A stretch of DNA of 8,698 nt from assembly GCA_943323935.2 (NCBI GenBank), contig CALPJR020000024.1, positions 1-8,698 on the forward strand. Reading direction: 5' to 3'. The translations under genes and the position numbers were made by a program. The notes below the pieces were generated by a model, which was not told the DNA's origin, ran no database searches, and was given only the letters and a program-made list of their open reading frames with translations. Origin of the DNA: Bifidobacterium breve (lineage in GTDB: Bacteria; Bacteroidota; Bacteroidia; Chitinophagales; Chitinophagaceae). This document shows, piece by piece, positions 1-6,635 of this stretch. Within the stretch, counting starts at the first letter, position 1; each line of letters opens with the position of its first letter.

Positions 1-34
1 AACATAATTGAATTGTAAATTTAACTATAAACCC

Positions 35-65
35 TTTGTGAAAGGCATTTTGTTGCCTATTTTAG
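35..65 (+). promoter_or_regulatory. Candidate Bacteroidota-type promoter for the lipoprotein gene
   Basis: A TTTG (35-38) is followed after exactly 19 bases by TATTTTAG (58-65). The second element matches the Bacteroidota -7 consensus TAnnTTTG at all but one fixed position. The spacing equals that of the better match before ubiX. The start codon is 16 bases past the -7 element, so the untranslated leader would be only about a dozen bases. The assignment rests on pattern and spacing alone. Confidence 0.42.
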
Positions 66-81
66 CAAAAAATAGAGTGCC

Positions 82-1029
82 ATGCGCTATCTAAGTAATC
101 TTTTGATCTTATTGGCATTGATTGGGTGTGCTGAAACAAAAACAGATCTTTCTGGGAATACCCCATTAAAAATAAACGATTTTAATGCTGTATTCAAAAA
201 TATTGAATTGCCCATTCGGATCAATGATACCAATTTAACAACCTTTACAGATACTTTAGAAATTGGCAGAAAAGCTTTAGAGCAATTTTTACCAGATTCA
301 GTAGTCAATGCTATTGTTCCTAAGGAAATAAAAAATGCTTCCCTCTTCCCAATTGGCAAAATCGAAAAAGAAACAGAATATTATTTATTATTAAATCATA
401 AAGATGCCAAGGATCAAACAGTATCTGTGATCACTTTTAGTAAGAAAAATGTTTTCTTAGGTTATAAAATTTTGACTCAGTTTGACCTTGTACACAAGGG
501 CTCGCAATTTTATGGGAAAACATTAATGATCAATAAGGAACCTACATTTTTAGTTGAAGAAAATAAATTAGATCCTGAGCTAGGATTGACCAATGAAAAG
601 AAAGGATGGGCTTATACAGAACAAGGATTCAGATTAATTTATATGGACGCTAATGTGAAGCCCGAACAAAAAGCTATTTTAAATCCGATTGACACATTGC
701 CAACACTAAATACTTTTAGTGGAGATTATGCTAGAGATAAAAAGAACTTCATTGCACTAAGAGACTTTGGAAATGCCAACAAATACCAATTTTTCTTACA
801 TTTTGAAAAGAAAGATGGCACATGTGTTGGTGAACTTAAAGGTTTATTGAATTTTAATAAAAACCAAGCTACTTATGCTGAGAAAGGTGACCCTTGTACC
901 ATTCAATTCACTATCACAGGTAATGTAATAAAAATAAAGGAAGATGGAAATTGTGGTAATCACAGAAATATGACCTGTTATTTTAATGATAGTTACGATA
1001 AGAAAAGAAAGCCAAAGATTAAGAAATAA
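82..1029 (+). CDS. Predicted lipoprotein of unknown function with cysteine-containing C-terminal domain
   Basis: The 315-residue protein starts with a short signal peptide (MRY, then a hydrophobic run) ending in a lipobox, LIGC, with Cys16 as the predicted lipidated residue. It should therefore be exported and anchored in the cell envelope. The residues after the cysteine (AETKTD) are not a clear match to the acidic surface-export signals described for Bacteroidota lipoproteins, so which membrane face it occupies is open. The middle part (about 30-205) is rich in beta-type segments and matches no family I recognise. The end (about 211-305) looks like a separate small domain with four cysteines (248, 272, 291, 299) and a GNCGNHR motif, probably two disulfides, followed by a lysine-rich tail. 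Similar Cys-containing C-terminal domains occur in secreted Gram-negative proteins, but I cannot name the family. The ATG at 82 is chosen because it gives the complete signal peptide. No terminator is visible after the gene, so some read-through into the next gene is possible. Confidence 0.85.
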   Translation: MRYLSNLLILLALIGCAETKTDLSGNTPLKINDFNAVFKNIELPIRINDTNLTTFTDTLEIGRKALEQFLPDSVVNAIVPKEIKNASLFPIGKIEKETEYYLLLNHKDAKDQTVSVITFSKKNVFLGYKILTQFDLVHKGSQFYGKTLMINKEPTFLVEENKLDPELGLTNEKKGWAYTEQGFRLIYMDANVKPEQKAILNPIDTLPTLNTFSGDYARDKKNFIALRDFGNANKYQFFLHFEKKDGTCVGELKGLLNFNKNQATYAEKGDPCTIQFTITGNVIKIKEDGNCGNHRNMTCYFNDSYDKKRKPKIKK

Positions 1030-1138
1030 TCCACATTCTGCCATTGCAAACGATTGTTATTCACACTAGGCCTGCCTTGGACTAAATTTAAAGGCAAATA
1101 GGATATATTGCGGGTCAAATTAACCAAAGAACAAAAAC

Positions 1139-2794
1139 ATGTCTTTTAGAAACTTCCAAGTTCCTTACCCTATTAATGAAAAGTATTCCAAAAAAGCAGC
1201 TTATTTCTCTATGGAGTTCGCGATCCACCAGCCTTTAAAAATATACAGTGGTGGCTTGGGATTTTTAGCAGGTTCACATTTAAGAAGCGCCTTTGAATTA
1301 AATCAAAATATGATCGGTATAGGAATGCTATGGAAATATGGCTACTATGATCAAGCAAGAAACCAAGATCAAACATTGCAGGTTTCTTTTATGGAGAAGA
1401 TGTATAGCTTTTTAGAAGATACTGGCATTAAATATCAAATTTTAATCCATGACCATCCAGTTTGGGTAAAAGCATTTTATTTAGCACCTAATATTTTTTG
1501 TAGTGCCCCTTTATTTTTATTAAGTACCGATTTGCCAGAGAACGATTATGTTTCTCAAACAATTACACATAGACTGTATGATGCCAACGTAGCGACCAAA
1601 GTGGCACAATTTATTTTATTAGGCGTAGGTGGTGCAAAATTAATTGATGAATTAAATTTTAATCCAGAGGTATATCACTTAAATGAAGCACATGGATTCT
1701 CTGCAGCATTTTATTTATTAAATAAATACAAGTCATTAGACGAAGTTAAAAAGCGACTTGTATTCACTACGCATACCCCAGAAGAAGCAGGAAATGAGAA
1801 ACACGATATTTACTTATGTCATAATATGGGATATTTCTGTGGCTTAGGTTTGGATGAGGTGAGAAGATTGACGGGCATTCATGATGATCAATTTAACCAC
1901 TCTTTAGCTGCACTTAGGTTTGCAAGAAAAGCGAATGGCGTATCCGAATTACACGGACACGTAAGTCGTGAAATGTGGGGTAAATATGAAGGTATATGCC
2001 CAATTGACCATATTACCAATGCACAAAATTGGCGTTATTGGGCAGACAAGCAATTGTATAAATTTGCAGAAGCTGGAGATGATACTGGATTCGATGACAG
2101 AAAATGGTATTTAAAAAAGCGCGCTTTTGAAATTGTAGCAGATCAGACCGGTAAAATATTTGACCCAAATGTGTTAACCATTGTATGGGCAAGAAGATTT
2201 GCAGGCTATAAGCGTGCCGATTTCTTATCATGGGATTTAGAAAGATTCGAAAAATTATTGGCTAACTTGAAGCACCCTGTACAAATTATATTTGCAGGAA
2301 AGCCTTACCCAGTAGACCATCCAGCTATTTCTCAATTCAATCACTTAGTAAACCTAAGCAAGAATTATAAGAATGTGGCTGTTTTAGTTGGATATGAATT
2401 GGCATTAAGCAAGCGTATGAAACAAGCTTCTGATGTTTGGTTGAACAATCCAAGAGTGCCTAGAGAAGCATCTGGAACAAGTGGTATGACTGCTGCAATG
2501 AATGGTTCTGTGAACTTCTCAACCGATGATGGATGGATACCAGAATTTATTAACCATGGTAACAATGGTTTTGTGGTACCTAAGGCAGACTATGCCAATA
2601 TGAGCACAGAAGCACAAGACGAGTACGATTTAAATGAATTGTACAAAATTTTAGAACAACAAATTGTACCCATGTATTATGAGCAAAAAGATACTTGGAG
2701 ACAAATTACTCAAAATGGCATGAAGGATGTTCGTTTCCAATTCGATAGCAATCGTATGGCAGACGAATACTACGAGAAGATGTATAAGATCTAA
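1139..2794 (+). CDS. Alpha-glucan phosphorylase-family protein (GT35, short form) lacking the PLP lysine
   Basis: This 551-residue protein belongs to the short alpha-glucan phosphorylase branch of GT35, enzymes that normally release glucose-1-phosphate from glycogen or maltodextrin using pyridoxal phosphate (PLP). It lacks the extra N-terminal domain of the roughly 850-residue versions. Landmarks in order are AYFSMEF (21-27), IYSGGLGFLAGSHL (35-48), HLNEAHGF (180-187), FTTHTPEEAG (209-218, active-site His212), WARRFAGYKRAD (350-361, phosphate-contact equivalents Arg353 and Lys358), GYELALSKR (418-426) and EASGTSGM (443-450). In the classical enzyme that last motif continues with the lysine that forms the Schiff base with PLP. 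Here residue 451 is Thr (codon ACT, 2489-2491), two base changes away from a lysine codon, so a single sequencing error does not explain it. The frame is intact and the rest of the motif, with the following DGW (464-466), is well kept. The protein may thus be a PLP-independent relative, or bind the cofactor differently; assigning it phosphorylase activity is unsafe. The 109-base gap upstream contains only isolated -7-like sequences (1083-1090) without a partner -33 element. A strong terminator follows. Confidence 0.9.
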   Translation: MSFRNFQVPYPINEKYSKKAAYFSMEFAIHQPLKIYSGGLGFLAGSHLRSAFELNQNMIGIGMLWKYGYYDQARNQDQTLQVSFMEKMYSFLEDTGIKYQILIHDHPVWVKAFYLAPNIFCSAPLFLLSTDLPENDYVSQTITHRLYDANVATKVAQFILLGVGGAKLIDELNFNPEVYHLNEAHGFSAAFYLLNKYKSLDEVKKRLVFTTHTPEEAGNEKHDIYLCHNMGYFCGLGLDEVRRLTGIHDDQFNHSLAALRFARKANGVSELHGHVSREMWGKYEGICPIDHITNAQNWRYWADKQLYKFAEAGDDTGFDDRKWYLKKRAFEIVADQTGKIFDPNVLTIVWARRFAGYKRADFLSWDLERFEKLLANLKHPVQIIFAGKPYPVDHPAISQFNHLVNLSKNYKNVAVLVGYELALSKRMKQASDVWLNNPRVPREASGTSGMTAAMNGSVNFSTDDGWIPEFINHGNNGFVVPKADYANMSTEAQDEYDLNELYKILEQQIVPMYYEQKDTWRQITQNGMKDVRFQFDSNRMADEYYEKMYKI

Positions 2795-2815
2795 TGAAAC
2801 CTTTCCCTATAAAGT

Positions 2816-2849
2816 AATCCCCTCCGATCATAATTGGAGGGGATTTTTT
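2816..2849 (+). terminator. Rho-independent terminator after the phosphorylase-family gene
   Basis: A perfect 10-bp inverted repeat (AATCCCCTCC, 2816-2825, and GGAGGGGATT, 2836-2845) is followed by a T run ending at 2849. The stem can be extended inward by a G-T wobble and two A-T pairs, leaving a four-base CATA loop. It lies 22 bases past the stop codon at 2794, which fits termination of that transcript and insulates ubiX. Confidence 0.88.
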
Positions 2850-2854
2850 ATCTA

Positions 2855-2885
2855 TTTGCTGGTCAACCTTTAAACCCTAATTTTG
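2855..2885 (+). promoter_or_regulatory. Bacteroidota-type promoter of ubiX
   Basis: TTTG (2855-2858) is followed after 19 bases by TAATTTTG (2878-2885). Both match the established Bacteroidota sigma-factor consensus TTTG-N19-21-TAnnTTTG at every fixed position. The ATG at 2896 begins only 10 bases after the -7 element, which implies a leader of a few bases. It sits just downstream of the preceding terminator, as expected for an independent transcription unit. Confidence 0.7.
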
Positions 2886-2895
2886 TTATATTAAT

Positions 2896-3462
2896 ATGCC
2901 AAACAAAATCGTCGTTGCCATCACAGGCGCCAGTGGCGCACTCTACGCAAAAGCATTGCTAGATAGCTTAAAGCAAATACCTGCTCAATACGAAGCAGTT
3001 GGGATTATCATGAGTGATAATGCCAAGATTGTTTGGGAGACAGAATTGGGTAATCAGGATTATTTAAATTACCCATTTGACTTTTACCATAAAATGGATT
3101 TTAACGCCCCTTTTGCTTCTGGGTCTGCTCAATACAATATTATGTTTGTCGTGCCTTGTAGCATGGGTACATTAGGCAGGATTGCTGCTGGGATTAGTGA
3201 TGACTTAACCACCCGTGCTGCTGATGTGATATTAAAAGAACGTAGAAAATTAATTCTAGTCGCAAGAGAAGCACCTTATAACTTAATTCATATACGAAAC
3301 ATGGAAACAGTGACACTTGCTGGAGGCATCATCTGTCCAGCGACACCAAGCTTCTATAGTATTCCAAAAACCTTAGAGGAAGTGGCCATGACTGTGGTTG
3401 CAAGAATGATGGACCTTGCAGGTCTTGATATTAAAACCTATCGTTGGAGTACACCATCTTAA
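2896..3462 (+). CDS. ubiX: Flavin prenyltransferase UbiX
   Basis: UbiX attaches a dimethylallyl group to FMN, making the prenylated flavin cofactor that UbiD-type decarboxylases need. The 188-residue length is typical. Visible family motifs are the N-terminal flavin-binding loop TGASGA (10-15), VPCSMGTLGRIAAGISDDL (86-104), the RAADV segment (107-111), KERRKLILVAREAP (114-127) and the GGIICPATPSFYS stretch (143-155) with the conserved proline and tyrosine. It is a soluble cytoplasmic enzyme with no signal peptide. No ubiD-like partner lies in the window, so the decarboxylase it serves, perhaps in quinone or aromatic acid metabolism, cannot be told from context. The gene has its own promoter and ends at a bidirectional terminator shared with clpC. 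The ATG at 2896 is well supported because the Rossmann-like first strand begins at once. Related flavoproteins of the same fold (phosphopantothenoylcysteine decarboxylase, dipicolinate synthase subunit B) are less likely, given the CSM-TLGRIAAGISDDLTTRAADV pattern. Confidence 0.95.
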   Translation: MPNKIVVAITGASGALYAKALLDSLKQIPAQYEAVGIIMSDNAKIVWETELGNQDYLNYPFDFYHKMDFNAPFASGSAQYNIMFVVPCSMGTLGRIAAGISDDLTTRAADVILKERRKLILVAREAPYNLIHIRNMETVTLAGGIICPATPSFYSIPKTLEEVAMTVVARMMDLAGLDIKTYRWSTPS

Positions 3463-3521
3463 ATTGTTTATTCTATCCGTGATTAGATTTTGATTTTAGT
3501 TTAAAATAAAAAATCAGCCTA

Positions 3522-3555
3522 AAAAAGCCCCGAATTTTTCAACTCGGGGCTTTTT
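3522..3555. terminator. Bidirectional terminator between convergent ubiX and clpC
   Basis: A perfect 12-bp inverted repeat (AAAAAGCCCCGA, 3522-3533, and TCGGGGCTTTTT, 3544-3555) encloses a 10-base A/T-rich loop. The GC-rich core is flanked by A residues on one side and T residues on the other, so the RNA from either strand ends in a U run. It lies 59 bases past the ubiX stop and 19 bases past the clpC stop, so it can serve both convergent genes. Confidence 0.9.
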
Positions 3556-3574
3556 ATTATAAATCTTACAATGA

Positions 3575-6151
3575 TTAATCTTGCTTTGGTTCCTTAGGTG
3601 CTTTAGGTGCTTTTTCTTTTTCCTTTTTTTGTAAAGTAAAAGTCAATCCTGTTTTTTCCTTGTCAATATCTCCAACTAAAGTATCCCCTTCTTTCACTGA
3701 GTGATTTAAAATCTCCTCTGCCAATGGGTCTTCAATATATTTTTGAATGGCTCTGTGTAAAGGCCTTGCACCAAATTGAACATCATATCCTTTATCTGCT
3801 ATAAAATCTTTGGCTTCGCTTGTTAATACTAAGTTTAATCCAAGGTTCACTAAGCGAGCAAGTACATGCTTCATGATAATATCAATGATCAAATAGATAT
3901 TGTCTTTGGTCAATGAATTAAATACCACCACATCATCAATTCTATTCAAGAATTCTGGTGAGAAGGTACGCTTTAATGCTTTTTCAATCACAGAGCGATT
4001 GTTCTCGTCCGTTTGCTCCATTCTTGTTGCTGTTGCAAAACCAACTCCATCACCAAATTCTTTTAATTGACGTGCGCCAATATTAGAAGTCATGATGATT
4101 AATGTATTCTTGAAATCCACTTTACGACCTAATCCATCCGTCAAAATACCATCATCTAAAACTTGTAATAAAATATTATAAATATCTGGATGTGCTTTTT
4201 CAATTTCATCTAATAAGATGACACAGTATGGTTTACGACGTACTTTTTCTGTTAATTGTCCACCCTCTTCATAACCTACATAGCCTGGAGGGGCACCAAT
4301 TAAACGAGAGACTGCAAATTTTTCCATGTACTCACTCATGTCAATACGAATCAAAGATTCTTCTGAGTCAAACATGTTTCTTGCTAAAGCACGCGCTAAT
4401 TCAGTTTTACCAACGCCTGTTGGACCTAAGAAAATAAATGTACCAATTGGTTTTTTAGGATCTTTTAATCCCACTCTATTTCTTTGAATTGCTTTCACTA
4501 CTTTACCAATTGCATCCTCTTGACCAATCACTTGACCACGCATGTCTTCGGCCATCTTACGTAACTTAGTCGTTTCAGCTTCTACCATACGCTTTACAGG
4601 TATGCCAGTCATCATACTAATTACTTCTGCAATATGCTCTTCATTGATTGGGAATCTTTTGTTCTTACTATCTTCTTCCCAATTTAATTTTGCTTTGTCT
4701 AAGGCTTCACCTAATTTTTTCTCCGTATCTCTTAAGCTTGCAGCTTCTTCGAAACGTTGACTTTTCACCACCCTATTCTTTTCGTTCTTAACTTCTTCGA
4801 TTTGCTTTTCTAATTCTACAATATCTTCTGGCACAGAAATGTTTTTCAAATGCACTCTTGCACCTACTTCATCCAATACGTCAATTGCCTTGTCTGGAAG
4901 TAAACGATCCGTCATATAACGATCACTTAATTTAACACAAGCCTCAATCGCTTCCTGATCGTAGATCACGCTATGGTAATCCTCGTATTTAGATTTGATA
5001 TTGTTCAAAATAGTAATCGTATCTGCCACACTTGGTGGTTCAATAATCACTTTTTGGAAACGACGATCCAATGCACCATCTTTTTCGATATGCATTCTGT
5101 ACTCATCCAATGTAGAAGCACCAATACATTGCAATTCACCTCTAGCCAATGCTGGCTTAAAGATATTAGAAGCGTCTAATGACCCGCTTGCGCCACCAGC
5201 ACCAACAATCGTATGAATCTCGTCAATGAATAATATAACGTCTCTGTTTTTCTCTAATTCATTCATGATTGCTTTCATACGCTCTTCAAATTGACCACGG
5301 TATTTTGTACCTGCCACTAAAGCAGCTAAATCCAAAGAGATCACTCTTTTATCAAATAAAACACGACTCACCTTTCGTTGTACAATTCTTAATGCCAACC
5401 CTTCTACAATCGCCGTCTTACCCACACCTGGTTCACCAATTAAAATTGGATTGTTCTTTTTACGACGGCTTAGAATTTGACTCACTCTTTCTATCTCTGC
5501 ATCCCTTCCCACTATTGGATCTAGGGCATCTTGCTCTGCTAACTTAGTGATGTCTCTACCAAAATTATCTAGTACAGGTGTTTTAGATTTACTTGTTGCG
5601 CTTGGCTTAGATTTTGTGCTTCCTCCAAATCCACCTCTGCCTTTTTCGTCATCAAAATCATCATCCCCTTCTTCCTGGTATTCTGAACTTGGACTTGAAG
5701 GCGCAGATGGCGAAGAACCTACCATGCCTAATTCATTGCGGAATAAATCATAGTCTACGTCAAATTGATTTAAAATTTGTGTTGCAATGTTTTCCTTATT
5801 CTTTAAAATGCTTAATAAAAGATGCTCCGTTTCGACCATTGGACTTTTCAAAGCCTTGGCTTCTAAAACAGTCACGCGAATTACTTTTTCTGCTTGCTTT
5901 GTTAAAGGAAGACTATTGATATTCGCGATATTTTTACCAGACTTATCCTTTACGGCTAGTTCGATCTCTTTTCTTAATTCTCCCAAATTCACATTCAGTT
6001 GCCTTAAGACTTTGATAGCAGTATTCTCTTGGTCACGGATCAAACCTAACATAAGGTGTTCCGCACCAATAAAATCATTACCTAATCTTAACGCCTCTTC
6101 TCTGCTATAAGAGATGATTTCCTTAACTTGTGTTGAAAAATTGTTATCCAT
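3575..6151 (-). CDS. clpC: ATP-dependent Clp protease ATPase subunit ClpC
   Basis: ClpC is an AAA+ unfoldase that feeds substrates into the ClpP peptidase in the cytoplasm. The 858-residue protein has the full family layout. It starts with a double Clp-N repeat (about 4-143). A low-complexity linker (about 145-195) follows, with Ser/Pro, Asp/Glu, Gly and Ser/Lys runs. NBD1 has Walker A GEPGVGKT (239-246), Walker B ILFIDE (306-311) and LDRRFQ (361-366). A short coiled middle domain (about 442-495) carries a UVR-like [14 protein letters not shown] (467-480). NBD2 has Walker A GPTGVGKT (576-583), Walker B VILLDE (644-649), sensor TSN (688-690), arginine-finger FLNRID (734-739) and GARPL (794-798). 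The middle domain is shorter than in ClpB disaggregases, and a VGF tripeptide (703-705) stands in the ClpP-docking loop, so partnership with ClpP is expected; clpP is not in the window. The C-terminus ends in a Lys/Pro/Ala/Glu-rich tail (about 842-858). The gene is divergent from the STAS-dnaG pair across a 58-base gap. I could not identify a convincing promoter or a heat-shock operator there. Confidence 0.96.
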   Translation of the reverse strand: MDNNFSTQVKEIISYSREEALRLGNDFIGAEHLMLGLIRDQENTAIKVLRQLNVNLGELRKEIELAVKDKSGKNIANINSLPLTKQAEKVIRVTVLEAKALKSPMVETEHLLLSILKNKENIATQILNQFDVDYDLFRNELGMVGSSPSAPSSPSSEYQEEGDDDFDDEKGRGGFGGSTKSKPSATSKSKTPVLDNFGRDITKLAEQDALDPIVGRDAEIERVSQILSRRKKNNPILIGEPGVGKTAIVEGLALRIVQRKVSRVLFDKRVISLDLAALVAGTKYRGQFEERMKAIMNELEKNRDVILFIDEIHTIVGAGGASGSLDASNIFKPALARGELQCIGASTLDEYRMHIEKDGALDRRFQKVIIEPPSVADTITILNNIKSKYEDYHSVIYDQEAIEACVKLSDRYMTDRLLPDKAIDVLDEVGARVHLKNISVPEDIVELEKQIEEVKNEKNRVVKSQRFEEAASLRDTEKKLGEALDKAKLNWEEDSKNKRFPINEEHIAEVISMMTGIPVKRMVEAETTKLRKMAEDMRGQVIGQEDAIGKVVKAIQRNRVGLKDPKKPIGTFIFLGPTGVGKTELARALARNMFDSEESLIRIDMSEYMEKFAVSRLIGAPPGYVGYEEGGQLTEKVRRKPYCVILLDEIEKAHPDIYNILLQVLDDGILTDGLGRKVDFKNTLIIMTSNIGARQLKEFGDGVGFATATRMEQTDENNRSVIEKALKRTFSPEFLNRIDDVVVFNSLTKDNIYLIIDIIMKHVLARLVNLGLNLVLTSEAKDFIADKGYDVQFGARPLHRAIQKYIEDPLAEEILNHSVKEGDTLVGDIDKEKTGLTFTLQKKEKEKAPKAPKEPKQD
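3594..3611 (-). repeat. Two tandem 9-base units in the clpC tail
   Basis: TTAGGTGCT occurs twice in direct tandem (3594-3602 and 3603-3611). On the coding strand each unit encodes Ala-Pro-Lys, giving the repetitive [10 protein letters not shown] end of ClpC. It is in frame, so loss or gain of a unit would only change tail length. This is a small coding repeat, not a regulatory element as far as I can see. Confidence 0.6.
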
Positions 6152-6209
6152 ATAATTTGTTCGAGCTGTTATTAGATAAACGAATAATTTTACCCTAAAG
6201 TATGTGATT

Positions 6210-6608
6210 ATGCACTATAAAATTGATACAAAAGAGAAATTCACTGTTTTAAGCTTACTCGACCCTAGTCTTAGTTCAAATCTCGTGCCAGAATTGAATG
6301 ATTTGATCAAAAAATTAGGCACAAATAGCCCTAAAAACCTAGTTTTAAACCTTGAGGGTGTAAAAGACTGGGATTTAAGCATTATGGAGCTATTGGCACA
6401 GCATCAAGAGGTGTTTTATGACAATAATACCAGTTTTGTCCTTTGTTGCTTGTCAGATAACTTACAAAACGCCCTAGATTTGACTGAATTTGGCGAAGTC
6501 ATGAACCTAACCCCAACCGAAACGGAAGCCTGGGACATCGTTCAAATGGAAGAAATTGAGCGTGAACTGCTAGATAGTGATGATATGGAGTTTTCTACCC
6601 AAGAATAG
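6210..6608 (+). CDS. Small STAS-like (anti-sigma factor antagonist-type) protein
   Basis: I chose the ATG at 6210, giving 132 residues. An in-frame GTG at 6204 would add two residues and cannot be excluded; the ATG at 6202 is out of frame and meets a stop at once. The protein resembles STAS domains such as SpoIIAA: a first strand (about 2-16), a helix (about 24-37), the strand NLVLNLEGV (43-51) that precedes the phospho-acceptor loop, a helix (about 57-70), another strand (FVLCCLS, 76-82) and a helix. An acidic tail (about 113-132) follows. STAS proteins usually act by binding partner proteins under control of serine phosphorylation. Here the expected D-S-S/T at the loop is WDLS (54-57): the aspartate is kept and one serine is displaced by leucine. 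It has no signal peptide or membrane segment. It is 27 bases upstream of dnaG on the same strand, so co-transcription is likely. A lone -7-like TAATTTTA (6185-6192) lacks a well-spaced -33 partner. The family call is moderate; the partner is unknown. Confidence 0.7.
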   Translation: MHYKIDTKEKFTVLSLLDPSLSSNLVPELNDLIKKLGTNSPKNLVLNLEGVKDWDLSIMELLAQHQEVFYDNNTSFVLCCLSDNLQNALDLTEFGEVMNLTPTETEAWDIVQMEEIERELLDSDDMEFSTQE

Positions 6609-6635
6609 CCTAAGATTTGTTAAATTCGCGCTCCT

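Noticed and set aside
844..1044. A 66-residue - strand open frame overlapping the 3' end of the lipoprotein gene.
   Set aside because: It is fully antisense to the Cys-containing domain except for a few bases, and has no convincing start context or family resemblance.
1068..1077. AGGC-CT-GCCT inverted repeat between the lipoprotein and phosphorylase-family genes, considered as a terminator.
   Set aside because: The stem is only 4 bp, the loop would be two bases, and no T run follows.
1083..1110. TAAATTTA (1083-1090) and TATATTG (1104-1110) as -7 elements for the phosphorylase-family gene.
   Set aside because: Neither has a TTTG or TTG at 19-21 bases upstream, and such A/T strings are expected by chance here.
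4973..5216. Overlapping + strand open frames inside clpC, here and across 4228-6110.
   Set aside because: They lie antisense to the conserved AAA+ coding sequence, resemble no protein, and are best explained as shadows of clpC codon use.
6195..6202. TACTTTAG on the - strand as a -7 element for clpC.
   Set aside because: It has one mismatch to TAnnTTTG, and the nearest upstream TTTG (complement at 6229-6232) is 26 bases away instead of about 19.
6204..6206. GTG as start codon of the STAS-like gene.
   Set aside because: It adds only Val/Met-Ile before an in-frame ATG at 6210, and the conserved-looking N-terminus begins right after that ATG. It is kept only as an alternative.
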